Assembly (NCBI GenBank): GCA_004194705.1 | Contig: SADC01001176.1 | Coordinates: 493,070 to 557,069, forward strand | Length of the DNA stretch: 64,000 nt | Reading direction: 5' to 3' | Origin: Ditylenchus dipsaci | Taxonomy: Eukaryota > Nematoda > Chromadorea > Rhabditida > Anguinidae | The notes under the pieces: model-generated | What the model was told of the DNA's origin: nothing | Database searches by the model: none | The model's input: only the letters and a program-made list of their open reading frames with translations | Made by a program: the position numbers and the translations under genes | Shown here: positions 1-9,917 of the stretch, piece by piece | How positions within the stretch are numbered: the stretch's first letter is position 1 | Layout of the letters: each line of letters starts with the position of its first letter

Positions 1-160
1 TTATCAGGTTCTCGCCAAAAGTTCCAGCAAGGTTTTAGCCTTTCAAGTTCAATTATTTATGATACAATACTTCAGGCTTTCCTCTATTACTATATGGAAA
101 TAACAAAATTTAAAATGAAAAGCTAGAAAGATGCTGGAACTTTGGCGAGAACCGGATAAA
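1..160. repeat. Short inverted-repeat element at the window edge
   Basis: Inverted arms lie at about 7-29 and 132-155; each reads GGTTCTCGCCAAAGTTCCAG apart from one extra A on the left. About 100 bp of AT-rich loop separates them. It looks like a miniature DNA transposon. Because it begins at the window edge I cannot test for a target duplication. Confidence 0.6.
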
Positions 161-289
161 ACTAGAACCATTTTTAGATGTAACAGTTTTGGATATAACA
201 GGAGAGAGCCAGAATTCCTTATCTCAGAATTTTATGCGTTTTCTACAATTCTTATATAAGAAAGTCAGAATTATGTTTCTGTTTTGGAA

Positions 290-875
290 TCACTGTTTTT
301 TGGGGTTTACTAAAGGGGGGGGGTAAACTTTTTGCGAAAAATCGATTGAGCGGATCAGATTTCGGGTCCGATGGGCTCAATCGCTCAGGATTCCACCCTT
401 AACAATTCTCAACTATCTTAAACCAACCTAAGCACTGATTTAGGGTAGTTAGACACTGGTCTGGAACAGTTTGGGATGGTTTAGGGTGGTTTAAGATGGT
501 TGAGAATGGTTAAGGGTGAGAATTCCGGTCCGATCGGCTTAATCGCTCAGAATTTCAGGTTTATGACGGTTTTGAGTAGTTCAGGGCGGAATTCTGAGCG
601 ATTAAGCCGATCGGACCGGAATTCTGATCCGCCCAATCGAATTTTCGCAAAAAGTTTACCCCCCCCTTTAGTAAACCCCAAAAACCAACTTTCAGGGGCT
701 TCTGGCCACTCGGGGGTGGGATTTTGAGCGATCCAAGTCATTTTTGACTATAAAATCTGAATTCCCGCAAAATTTACTGCAGTATTTCACCGAAAATTCA
801 AATTTGGCGGGGTAAAAAATAATTTGGCGGGGTAAATCAGTAATTTGGCGGGGTAAATTAGTTACAGCCATTTCG
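290..875. repeat. Modular hairpin, core copy A (arm word TTTGGCGGGGTAAA)
   Basis: Large imperfect palindrome. One half (296-410) and the other (598-720) mirror each other around GTTTACTAAAGGGGG, CGATTGAGCGGATCAGA and the GATCGGACCGGAATTC segment. Two smaller palindromes are nested in the centre, at 390-525 and 520-635. The core ends in GAATTCCCGCAAAATT near 765, then a short array of TTTGGCGGGGTAAA words follows (about 800-865). From about 520 to 780 it is nearly identical to 50660-50920. Confidence 0.7.
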
Positions 876-879
876 TAAA

Positions 880-1012
880 TGCTGGATTGGCGTTTTGTTT
901 TTACTAGACTTTACAAATGCTAGTAAAGATTTCCCGCGAAATTGAACTTTTGTTAATGCTAGTGTGGCATTTTGTTTTTACTAGACTTTACAAAGCTAAT
1001 CTAATTAAGGCT
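880..1012. repeat. CTAGCATTT-type sub-terminal repeat fragment
   Basis: Repeats of the words AATGCTAGT, GGCATTTTGTTTTTACTAG and ACTTTACAAATGCTAG. The same words fill the terminal arrays of the hAT element at 51723-59111. This is probably a remnant of that family, interrupted by the hairpin at 1013-1715; matching words resume at about 1730-1757. Confidence 0.55.
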
Positions 1013-1715
1013 GTACCTGAAAACACCCGTCAAAATCATTAAATCTCCGTCAAATTTATTTTTTATCCCGTCAAATTCAAAATTTCCACAAAATCATTAT
1101 TTCTCCCGTCAAAATCATCAAATCTCCCGTCAAATTTAAATTTTTGCATAAATTTTGCGGGAATTCAAATTTTCTAGTCAGAAAATAACTTGGATTGGTC
1201 AGAATCCCACCCGGAATGGCCAGAAGCCCCTGAAAATTGGTTTTTTCGGGGTTTACTAAAGGGGGAGTAAACTTTTTGCGAAAAATCGATTGAGCGGATC
1301 AGATTTCGGGTCAGATGGGCTTAATCGCCCAGAATTCCTGGTTTATGGTGGTTTTTAGTGGTTCAGGGTAGAGTTGTGGGCGATTAAGCCCATCTGACCC
1401 GCATTCTGATCCGCTCAATCGATTGTTCGCAAAAGTCCACCCAGTCCCTTTAGTAAACCCCCAAAAAACCAACTTTCAGGCGCTTCTGGCCATTCCGGGT
1501 GGGATTCTGACAATCCCAGTTATTTTCTGACTAGAAAATTTGAATTCCCGCAAAATTTATGCAAAAATTTAAATTTGACGGGAGATTTAATGATTTTGAC
1601 GGGAGATTTAATGATTTTAACGGGAGAAAATAATGATTTTGTGGAAATTTGAATTTGACGGGATAAAAAATAAATTTGACGGGAGATTTAATGATTTTGA
1701 CGGGTGTTTTCGATT
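1013..1715. repeat. Modular hairpin, core copy B (arm word TTTGACGGGAGA)
   Basis: Palindrome of about 700 bp. The outer arms are tandem CCGTCAAAATCAT/TTTGACGGGAGATTT words (1020-1140 and 1560-1710). The inner core, from TTTTGCGGGAATTC near 1143 to GAATTCCCGCAAAATT near 1558, has the same architecture as copies A and D, including the GGTTTACTAAAGGGGG and GATTGAGCGGATCAGA motifs. Confidence 0.75.
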
Positions 1716-1773
1716 TGAGCCATCAAATTAATATGGTGAGCTAGACTTTAAATATGCTACACTCCGTTCAATA

Positions 1774-3031
1774 CAGTCGACGCTCTCTATAACGACTCTC
1801 AAGGGACCGGCTAAACCGAGTCGTTATAGAGAGCGTCGTTATAAAGAGAGTCGTTATAAAGAGCATCATTTTTCAACTGTGCATCAGCCAGTCGATATAT
1901 AGAGCGGCACCTTTGGTAACGAACATTCAAATAAAATTTTATCAAAGTAAACATTTATTCCGAAAAACAAACAACAATAACATAATTCAAGAGAATGTTG
2001 GTAACACGACGTTTCCCTGTAAGGAACGGTTTCTTGTAGAACCTAAAAAGACTTCAATTTATTTTTAATCTGCGCTTAATTTTTCACATTTTCGTGTAAT
2101 TTAAACTTTAATATGTACTACCCCACTCTGATCTGTGTGCTAATTTTTTGGCAGTAATACTTCCGTACTACCATATGAATACCCTATTATTTCAGAATTA
2201 GTTCTATCCGTCATTTAAACTTGAGTCTACAATATTTTCCTTTACGCTACAGATCCTAGCCATTCTTTATAGGGAAACGGCTTACATGAACACGGCTTTC
2301 CAGTGAAATGGTTTTACAGGAAAACATCCTTGTCATTGTTCTGTTTCATGTTCTGCAAGCGTTGATAAGTCGAGATCGTTTCGCCAATGAAACTTTCGCC
2401 AATAAGATCTTTTCGCCAATAAAATCACTTCGCCAATGGTATGTTTTTGCCAATAGCTTTTTTTCTCAAGTTCTATTAGTTCATTGGTAAGCTTATTACC
2501 TTTCATTTTGTAGCGCAATTCACTAGCTACAAATCAGTGGTGATTTGCCTGATAAAAAATAAGAGTACTCGAGAAAAGAAGCTATTGGCAAGAACATATT
2601 ATTGGTAAAAAATCTCATTGGCGAAAGTTTCATTGGCGAAGGGATTACGATTGTGATCGGCTAACAAGTCGCCGAATTTGTAAACATTTGATAACAGAAG
2701 TTGAAACACAAAAATGTGACCGATTTCTTTAAAATCAGCAAAAGATGATTGCGAAAAATGGTTATTCAACAAAAAATTTTCATTTCCTGTGAGACATAAT
2801 TTCATTCAAATTGAATTTTCTGCAAAGTTTCCCAAAATCGTTATATAGAGCGGCTCTTTAACAGCTGGGACGGTTAGACTGAGTCGTTATAGAGAGCGGA
2901 TCGTTATAGAGAGCGTCGTTATAAAGAGCGCCGTTTCTGCTTAATTTGTTTGAAACCAACCAATTTTTTTTCTCGAGTCGTTATAAAGAGCAAATCGTTA
3001 TAAAGAGCGTCGTTATAGAGAGCGTCGACTG
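1774..3031. mobile_element. Nested pogo-type TA element (CAGTCGACGCTCTCTATAACG)
   Basis: Begins CAGTCGACGCTCTC and ends GAGAGCGTCGACTG, with TA on each side (1772-1773 and 3032-3033). Removing it restores the left arm of the surrounding element, which proves insertion. The arms repeat 'AGAGCGTCGTTATA' words. Termini beginning CAGT with a TA duplication are typical of the pogo branch of Tc1/mariner. No coding region seen. Confidence 0.75.
2370..2650. repeat. Inner hairpin with TTCGCCAAT words
   Basis: Words of the type TTTCGCCAATGAAAC recur at 2378-2450 and appear inverted as CATTGGCGAAAG at 2590-2640. It lies inside the TA element and is probably a further nested insertion. No clear target duplication was identified. 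Confidence 0.5.
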
Positions 3032-3832
3032 TAATTATAGAGCCACCCTTAATTTTTGGGTTTGAGTCAGTAACATCCATTTTTGTCAAACTTTGACTAC
3101 AAAAAGATGTCTTCTAACGAGAAAACACCAATGTAGTTGAAAGAAAAAAGAACTCATTTTTTGGTAGCTGAGAAACGGACAGTTGAAGTTAAAAAGGTGA
3201 AAAACCCCTCTTTTTGCCTTATTTTTAGCCTTTTTTGTCTTGTCGAAATTCAACCGTCCGTTTCTAAGCTCTGTATTATTATAAACAGATAGTCGACATG
3301 TCATTTTGTAGAGAGATCAAAGAGCTTTCGAATGGTGCATTGGATGTCATCTTTTCATCGACATTTTTTTGAGAAAAGGTATTATTTATGTGGCTAAACA
3401 GTTATTTTCCTTAGATTTTCCTTCATTTTGACTAGAAATCGACCCTTTCATCTTGATGGTCATAACTTTTCGTAGAATAATGCAAAACAAAGTTTGACCC
3501 ACCAAATTGTAGCTGAGGAACAGGGCTTACATCCTGTTCATTGCTTATAAAATAAAAGCCATCTGTCAACATTTATGAATAGAACTAGCAGGTGGCTCTA
3601 TAATTATTGAGGGGCGGGGGGTTTATGCAAGTGGCGCCGAATTATTGAACGGTCATTTTTCGACTTTCTCGACAAAAAATAAGTGCGCTATTTCAAAATT
3701 CGATTCTTTCAACTACATTGGTGTTTTCTCGTTAGAAGACATCTTTTTGTAGTCAAAGTTTGACAAAAAATGGATGTTACTGACTCAAAACCCAAAATTA
3801 AGGGTGTCTCTATAATTATTGAACGGAGTGTA

Positions 3833-4390
3833 GTGTTGGCGATTTGTCTTCTACTAGCATTCTTAACACGGGAAGTCCTGCCGGTGAGACCAGCAGCTTC
3901 TGGTGCAGAATTTCACGAGGAATCCGAATCTGCAAACCGTTTTTCAAAAAAGCCGGTTTGGCACAAGATTAAAACCAATTTCTGAATGGTGTCAAATGTG
4001 ACTTGGGCATGTTCAGAAAATCAGTTGATACTCAAACATTTCCTATGCATATGCAAAACTTTCATGGCTCGTTAGAAAGGGCAGAGAACAAGCTTTCCAA
4101 TGACATATCGTTTACTTGTTTATGATAACTTTATGTGGAATTTTTTGCCTAAAGAAAAAATTGTGTTATTTTTTTCAAAAAGTTTTTTCACTTAAATAAG
4201 CAAAATTAGATGTGATAGAGCCGTTTGTTCAGCAAAACCCACATATCATTTGGAAAAGAAATTAAAATTGCAATTAAAAATGCTTTAAAATTAAACAAAA
4301 TAATGTCTTTAAAGTGTTAAGCGACAGTTAAAAAAAACTAATAATTATTCAAAAACGTGAAACTTGTTCGTCACTAGACAACCCGCAATT
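3833..4390. other. No gene seen
   Basis: AT-rich sequence after the TA-flanked element. I see no coding potential and no clear inverted repeat. Confidence 0.4.
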
Positions 4391-4394
4391 TGGA

Positions 4395-4740
4395 CGACGG
4401 ATTCGTGTTCAGCATGGTCGATTTGCTTATAAAACTGCTCTTAAAGTTCAAAAGTCATCTTCGAAATTTAAATTCTTCTCAAGACAATAATTATTCAAAC
4501 GTGCGAGTAATTAAATATTCGAATAATTATTGTCTTGAGAGGAATTTGAATTTTGACGATGAATTTCTAAATAGACAGACAGAGAGAAAAGATTACACAA
4601 CGGAATTTACTGGAAATGAAAATCACACAAAATTTTTTGATTTCAAAATGCCAAAATAATTACGACAAAATTAGAGTGGTCCCGCGCGAATTCAAATTCC
4701 GCAAATTGCTGTGCTTATCAAGTTTCATGGTCCTTTAAAA
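4395..4740. repeat. Dispersed TTTAAAGG-family element
   Basis: Contains CGTGTTCAGCATGGTCGATT, also found in variant form near 14425, 16650 and 40720, then a hairpin around 4480-4545 with AATAATTATT words. It ends ATGGTCCTTTAAAA, the family terminus also seen at 7136, 9735 and elsewhere. Confidence 0.45.
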
Positions 4741-4749
4741 ACAGGCTTT

Positions 4750-4830
4750 TTTGCAAACCCTGATTCGAACTCGAGTGCTTCGTCGACCACCGCGCCTTCA
4801 ACTCATAGACTGCCGAAGCAGACATTCATT
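4750..4830 (-). repeat. tRNA-like B-box remnant
   Basis: The minus strand contains GAGTTCGAATCAGG, close to a Pol III B box. I cannot fold a convincing tRNA cloverleaf around it, so it is best read as tRNA-derived SINE or pseudogene sequence. Confidence 0.3.
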
Positions 4831-4949
4831 AGTGGTATTATCAGATATATATGCTGAACAATTTTACTCAACTTTTAAACGCATTTTTCACCCCCAAAAT
4901 CGACATTGACGCAGAAAATAATCTGTATATCAAATAAGCATTTTCGACC

Positions 4950-5240
4950 CTAGTAGCGAATACCCCCCCCCCAACGATTTTCACTTTTTTTACTTTAGTA
5001 AGAAGTACCCAAATTTATGTCTCAGACCCGGAAAATGTGCGCAAACTCTTCATTAGTCACAACTTCCGTACGCTGGCCTACCCCAAGCCTAAGGGCTAAG
5101 CCTAAACTTGTTGTTTGAAAGGGTAGTTGCGACTCGCAATTGCGGCTCGCTACAGATTGAATTTTCTAATGTTATGTGGGTAGAGATTGTTGTACCAGAC
5201 CAATTGATGGCCGCTTCGCGGCCAAGACCACACACTCCAC
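4950..5240. repeat. Dispersed CTAGTAGCGAATACCCCCC repeat
   Basis: Shares over 100 bp with 22490-23160 and 43128-43350: a C-tract, a short AT-rich segment, then GTCACAACTTCCGTACGCTGG. Next come TAGCGAGTCGCAA-type words, also seen near 5570-5620 and 25624-25725. The termini are imperfect, so it may be truncated. Confidence 0.5.
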
Positions 5241-5265
5241 ATTGCAAGGGATAGGGGAACATATA

Positions 5266-5526
5266 CCGTAAAACCTCTATTAAACGGACACCCTCCAATA
5301 AACGGACACCCTCTAATAAACGGGCACCCTCAAGGACCTATATCTCAGCGCAAAAAATTTTTTGCAAATCTTTTTTTCGCGTTTTCTTGATCACCTCGAT
5401 CTTAGTTGATTCCGCTTTTTAGATTTTTTTTGAGTACCCAAGAATCTCAAAATCAAAATATTTTTTTTTCGATTTTTTAGGGCTTGAAAATTAAACGGGC
5501 ATGCCCGTTTAATAGAGGTTATACGG
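5266..5526. mobile_element. TA-flanked CCGTA hairpin
   Basis: Termini CCGTAAAACCTCTATTAAACGG and the inverse, with TA outside both ends (5264-5265 and 5527-5528). The stem repeats 'AAACGGACACCCTC'. The loop has the family-typical cues ATATCTCAG, GCGTTTTCTTG and GATTCCGCTTTTTAGATTTT, shared with 7328, 40265, 42160 and 48892. Confidence 0.7.
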
Positions 5527-5529
5527 TAG

Positions 5530-5877
5530 TACATGTTTTTGGGTGAAATGGACAAAAAGTTAAAGTGTAGCGAGTCGCAAAAAGTGTAGCGAGTCACAAT
5601 TGTAGCGAGTCGAAGTTTTACCGTGAAGACGGGTTCAATTAAGATGTGGGGGTGGAGCTTAATTGAGATGTGGGGGTATGGTTCAATTGAGATGTGGGGG
5701 TTTAATTCCATTTAACCGCGTGCCAAAACTATAGTGTAATATTTTGTCCCATATCAACAAACTGCTTCCGCCTTAGAGGGCGTGCTCCTTTGAGTTTTTT
5801 ATTATACACCGCACCATCAACACAAACAAAAAATAAACATAGTTCAGGAGAAGATAATAACTGTTTGCTAGACATTC
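5530..5877. other. No gene seen; short repeat words
   Basis: Contains TAGCGAGTCGCAA words, then three copies of a GATGTGGGGGT/TTCAATTGAGATG word at 5635-5705. TTTATT at about 5806-5811 could be the minus-strand AATAAA of the neighbouring candidate gene. Confidence 0.35.
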
Positions 5878-6166
5878 TCAGTCTTCCTGGAAAACATCTT
5901 CGGTTTCATGCGTTTTGGACAGCAGCTCACGGTCACGGAAAAAGTTCCTTGTACCCGGCAGACTAGGATAATCGATGTAGCAATCGGCAACGTCTTTTCT
6001 TGGCACTAAGGTTCCCTTCGAAGATTCTTCTTTTGCTCGTCCTCTTCGTCCTTCATTCGTTGACTGAAAACAGATTGAAAGTTTATTGAGGAATTGGAAA
6101 AATATTTAACGAGCAACTTACTTCTCCGCTCGCTGCAATCTTCGGCATAGAATATTGGTCGGACAT
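5878..6166 (-). CDS. Candidate small two-exon gene, function unknown
   Basis: I do not recognise this protein. A minus-strand reading starts at an ATG at 6166 (exon 6122-6166, 15 codons), has a GTAAGT donor and TTTTCAG acceptor around a 58-bp intron, and continues through 5878-6063 to TGA. The product is about 76 aa, hydrophilic and basic in its first half, with no signal peptide or membrane span. AATAAA on the minus strand follows about 70 bp after the stop. Upstream, another frame is open across the same donor and reads PPIDEPQWDRKWPGFEKNV, which also looks protein-like. The true start and frame are therefore unsettled, and an indel may separate them. Transcript data would decide. Confidence 0.35.
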
Positions 6167-6289
6167 TTTTCTCAAAACCCGGCCACTTACGATCCCACTG
6201 CGGCTCGTCGATGGGCGGATAGAGAACGTAGGCATCATACACAGCGGTCGGTCTTTGAATTTAATCTGGCCACAACTGATCATAGCATG

Positions 6290-6520
6290 GACCCTTAAAT
6301 GACACTGTTATAGTCGGGGTAAATGGAAATATTTTAATAATTTTGATTCTGACCTTTTGAATATAGACCCTGCCTTCTCACTTCTTAATACATGATGAGC
6401 CATTCGTCAAGCAGGATGATAGCTTCTAAACAAGGAGTGAGCTAATAAATAGCGTCAAATACTGCTTCGATGAGCTTTTAAAAGTATAATATACCAAAGA
6501 TTCTCTTATAGATCAAATTG
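6290..6520. other. No feature seen
   Basis: AT-rich sequence with no clear repeat or reading frame. Confidence 0.3.
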
Positions 6521-6521
6521 A

Positions 6522-7150
6522 ATTGGGCTCTTTAAAGGATCATGGTTTTTGCGCGCAGTGGCATACGCAAAATTTGAATTGGCGGGGACACTTCTCTTTC
6601 GTCTCAAACTTCACTTTTTGGAGTCGTTCTAAATTACGGGCAGCCGACGATTGCGCCATTTCAAATTGCGCCAATGCAGATTGCGCCACTGCAAATTGCG
6701 CCAAAATCAGATTGCGCCACTGCAAATTGCGCCAAAATCAAATTGCGCCACTATATACTCTAATTAAAGTTAAGCAAATGTATTTTTTAATCTGATCTCA
6801 ACGGATTTTGTTCCCTTCTAGTATTAGGGTGACTGTTTTCATGTCCTTCAATGATCAATTTCAGTAAAGTGACCAGAAATTGGCAGGGTTGTAATGGCGC
6901 AATTTGCAGTGGCGCAATTCGATTTTGGCGCAATTTGCAGTGGCGCAATTTGCAGTGGCGCAATCTGCATTGGCGCAATTTGAATGTGGCGCAATCTGAA
7001 TTGGCGCAATTTGAAATGGCGCAATCGTCGGCTGTCCGAAATTACTACAAAGAGCACAGTGCCAGACGAAGGAGAAGTGTCCTCCGCCAATTCAAATTTT
7101 TGCACATGCCACTGCGCGCAAAGCCGTGGTCCTTTAAAGGACCATACTTG
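6522..7150. repeat. TTTAAAGG-family palindrome with GCGCCA(A/C)TGCAAATT arms
   Basis: Outer arms run from CTCTTTAAAGGATCATGG (about 6527) to CCGTGGTCCTTTAAAGGACC (about 7130). They include the mirrored block GAATTGGCGGGGACACTTCT. Inner arms are tandem TGCGCCACTGCAAAT words (6650-6745) and their inverse (6890-7030). The open frames across these words are translations of the repeat, not genes. Confidence 0.7.
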
Positions 7151-7271
7151 TTGATGACAATGGGAATTTGGAAAATTCAAATGCGCGCGGGACACTTTTT
7201 TTTATTCCGAATTTTTTTTAATCAATTAGATGTATTTAGAATTAAATGATCAAAAATAACATAGCAGACAC

Positions 7272-7327
7272 GGGGATCGAACCTGAGATCGATATTCAGC
7301 GCACTACGCTGCTACACCACTGAGCTA
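7272..7327 (-). repeat. tRNA-like sequence (A and B box), 5' end broken
   Basis: The minus strand reads TAGCTCAGTGG (A-box/D-arm-like) and, 33 nt further, GGTTCGATCCC (B box). The hairpin at 7328-7574 inserted at TA immediately before it, separating it from its upstream part. Even after mentally removing the insert, the acceptor and T stems do not pair. I call it a tRNA-derived SINE or pseudo-tRNA. Confidence 0.5.
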
Positions 7328-7574
7328 CCGTATTTCCTGTAATAAGGCGGCATGCCGCCTTATTTTTCAAACCTGAAAATCCGAAAATTCGAATTCAATC
7401 TCGAGATTTTTGGGTGCTCAACCAAAATCTAAAAATTAGAATCGGTAGAGCTCGTGGGAGTTAAGAAAACGCATCAAACAGATAACCAAAATATTTACTC
7501 TGCTTCGAGATATAGACCCTCGAAGTTGGGGGTGCCGCTTATTAGAGGGTGCCGCCTTATTACAGGAAATACGG
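7328..7574. mobile_element. TA-flanked CCGTA hairpin
   Basis: Termini CCGTATTTCCTGTAATAAGG and inverse, TA at 7326-7327 and 7575-7576. The stem word GGCGGCATGCCGCCTTATT is itself palindromic. The loop shares GAGCTCGTGGGAGTTAAGAA-type sequence with the hairpins at 40265, 42160 and 48892. Confidence 0.75.
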
Positions 7575-8599
7575 TATATGGGTCACTTACGTAGATTATG
7601 TTTAGGCTGTATGAGAAATGTACACCAAATGTGAGAATTTGGCCGCCTTTTTATTTTTTTGGCCGCCTTTTTTAAATTCATAATAAAAAATAGAATTTGG
7701 CCGCCTTTTTTGAAAAATTGGCCGCCTTTTTGGTAATTGCTTTTCCTACCAGCAAACCAACTATTTGAGGCATATTTTGAGCAGACTGCATAAATCTCGG
7801 TAGTGAACGCGTTACTGCACTAATTTTCACTGTTTTCTCAATGGTTCATGCTGTTTTTTCTTAAACTCAGCTGTCTTCTTACGGCACTATTTTACTTTAT
7901 TTTTTATACTTTTATATGACTTATTTCCTTATTTTAGTTAATTATAACATATCCAAGTAAGAAGATCTCAGGGGCTCGTGAAAAGGCATGTCGCAGGTGT
8001 TTGGAACGTTGGATCAAAGCATGTTTTCAGGTTCACTCGTCAGGTAAATTTAACTTTTTGGCGCAATCTTTACTGCAGCTGCATACAGCTTGGCAAAGTC
8101 GTCAACGTGTGTAGACGTCAAGCACATTTTTTGGTCTATGTGAAACTATTCACTTTGTCAGGCTGTATGTGGTTGAGGTATCACTCTCTATGTGCCTTCG
8201 TGCTCCATAACCAAGGCGGTATGGCTAGGCCATAGTAACATAACTGCCGGAGCACGTTAACTTCTATAAAAGAGGCTGCCTAGCGAGAGTGGTTATAAGT
8301 CGTGTTCTGTAATCGTGACCAAAATCGTGTTCTGTATTCATATCATTAATTTTCAGGTACAATGAGTCATTCAGGTAGCTTATTCACATTAAAGGGGAGG
8401 ACATTTTTCAGGTACAGTGAGTCATTCAGGTAGCTTATTCACATTAAAGGGGAGGGACTTTCATATACGTATCGCCCTTAGTCAACTGTTCTAATCCCGT
8501 TATGTCACGCTTATTGATTTTTTATATCAAGTTCACTGACTTCTAGGGCCGAAAACTATCGAGAAATCGATTGGAATTATTTCCAGAAAATGGCTTTCA

Positions 8600-8665
8600 A
8601 AAATAGGGTGTGCAGCCAGTGATATCGAACCTGTGACCTAGGGCGATGCGTATATGAAAGTCCCT
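8600..8665 (-). repeat. tRNA-derived SINE-like cassette
   Basis: On the minus strand: a CT-rich lead, ATACGCATCGCCCTAGGTCA, then CAGGTTCGATATCACTGG. The same string recurs at 47635-47705 and, more diverged, at 23446-23500, 24128-24180 and 25903-25960. The B-box-like GGTTCGA and the shared context suggest a dispersed tRNA-derived SINE 3' half. It sits in the loop of the 2.6-kb palindrome. Confidence 0.5.
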
Positions 8666-9739
8666 TCCCCTTTAACGAAATTCTTTAATAAGAAAATTCT
8701 TTCAGTGAGAATAAGCTACTGAATGACTCACTGTACCTGAAAAATGTCCCTCCCCCTTTAATGTGAATAAGCTACCTGAATGACTCACTGTACCTGAAAA
8801 TGTCCCTCCCCCTTTAATGTGAATAAGCTACCTGAATGACTCATTGTACCTGAAAATTAATGATATGAATACAGAAACGATTTTGGTCACGATTACAGAA
8901 CACGACTTATAACCACTCTCGCTAGGCAGCCTCTTTTATAGAAGTTAACGTGCTCCGGCAGTTATGTTACTATGGCCTAGCCATACCGCCTTGGTTATGG
9001 AGCACGAAGGCACATAGAGAGTGATACCTCAACCACATACAGCCTGACAAAGTGAATAGTTTCCACATAGACCAAAAAATGTGCCTTGACGTCTACACAC
9101 GTTGACGACTTTGCCAAGCTGTATGCAGCTGCAGTAAAGATTGCGCCAAAAGTTAAATTTACCTGACGAGTGAACCTGAAAACATGCTTTGATCCAACGT
9201 TCCAAACACCTGCGACATGCCTTTTCACGAGCCCCTGAGATCTTCTTACTTGGATATGTTATAATTAACTAAAAATAAGGAATAAGTCATATAAAAGTAT
9301 AAAAATTAAAGTAAAATAAGTGCCGTAAGAAGACAGCTGAGTTTAAGAAAAAAACAGCATGAACCATTGAGAAAACAGTGAAAATTAGTGCAGTAACCGC
9401 GTTCACTACCGAGATTTATGCAGTTTGCTCAAAATATGCCTCAAAATAGTTGGTTTGCTGGTAGGAAAAGCAATTACCAAAAAAGGCGGCCAATTTTCAA
9501 AAAAGGCGGCCAAATTCTATTTTTTATTATGAATTTAAAAAGGCGGCCAAAAAATAAAAAAGGCGGCCAAATTCTCACATTTGGTGGTACATTTCTATTT
9601 GAGCCATTATGTTTATTATTATTATATTCCACAACACATAATTCAAAAAGTATTTTTTGGAATAAAAAAGTGTCCGCGCGCATTTGAATTTGCCAAATTC
9701 CCATTGTCATCAACAAGTATGGTCCTTTAAATCAGGGCT

Positions 9740-9915
9740 TGATCTTATTTAGGACTTTTGATCTCAAAATAGGATCAAAAATTACATATGGCTCTAGAAA
9801 TCTTAATCGCTACTTAATTGTGACATTATGCAGAGCTTTGACTGTACTGATATTTAATTAAATTTCGTTTTAATTATTTTAATGCAAGCTTGGCATTTCT
9901 ATTTTATAATTCTAT
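9740..9915. other. No feature seen
   Basis: AT-rich spacer between two palindromes. Confidence 0.3.
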
Positions 9916-9917
9916 GT

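Larger units (their letters stand above)
1760..3830. mobile_element. TA-flanked Tc1/mariner-type inverted-repeat element
   Basis: Termini are CACTCCGTTCAATA at the left and the reverse complement at 3815-3830, flanked by TA at 1758-1759 and 3831-3832. The left arm is interrupted by another element (1774-3031). After it, the arm resumes as ATTATAGAGCCACCC and mirrors 3700-3820 closely. No transposase-like reading frame is seen, so it is a non-autonomous element. Confidence 0.75.
7136..9735. repeat. Giant 2.6-kb palindrome
   Basis: The ends are mirrored for about 75 bp (TTTAAAGGACCATACTTGTT at the left, its inverse at about 9718-9735). The main arms run from about 7612-8470 and 8640-9595 and look nearly identical. 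They begin with tandem TTTGGCCGCCTTTTT words. The left arm holds an extra block (about 7205-7610) containing a tRNA-like sequence and a TA hairpin. Near the centre the left arm has two copies and the right arm three copies of a unit of about 60 bp with GAGTCATTCAGGTAGC. A frame beginning MKRHVAGVWNV occurs in both arms and simply reflects the symmetry. Confidence 0.8.

Noticed and set aside
3770..3985. 71-aa frame with a hydrophobic stretch near the right end of the TA element
   Set aside because: Crosses the element boundary at 3830, has no supporting signals, and its first half is the terminal inverted repeat.
6540..7249. Cysteine- or glutamine/alanine-rich frames (NCANADCATANCA, QWRNLQWRNL) as repeat proteins
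   Set aside because: They translate the tandem TGCGCCACTGCAAAT words on both strands; nothing indicates expression.
7272..7327. Functional tRNA gene
   Set aside because: A and B boxes are present, but acceptor and T stems do not pair and the 5' part is displaced by a hairpin. The candidates at 23878 and 44340 fail on stem pairing too.
7978..9228. Two open frames with the same N-terminus (MKRHVAGVWNVG...) on opposite strands, as a possible gene pair
   Set aside because: They are mirror images in the arms of the 2.6-kb palindrome, end differently because of small indels, and show no domain or splice signal.
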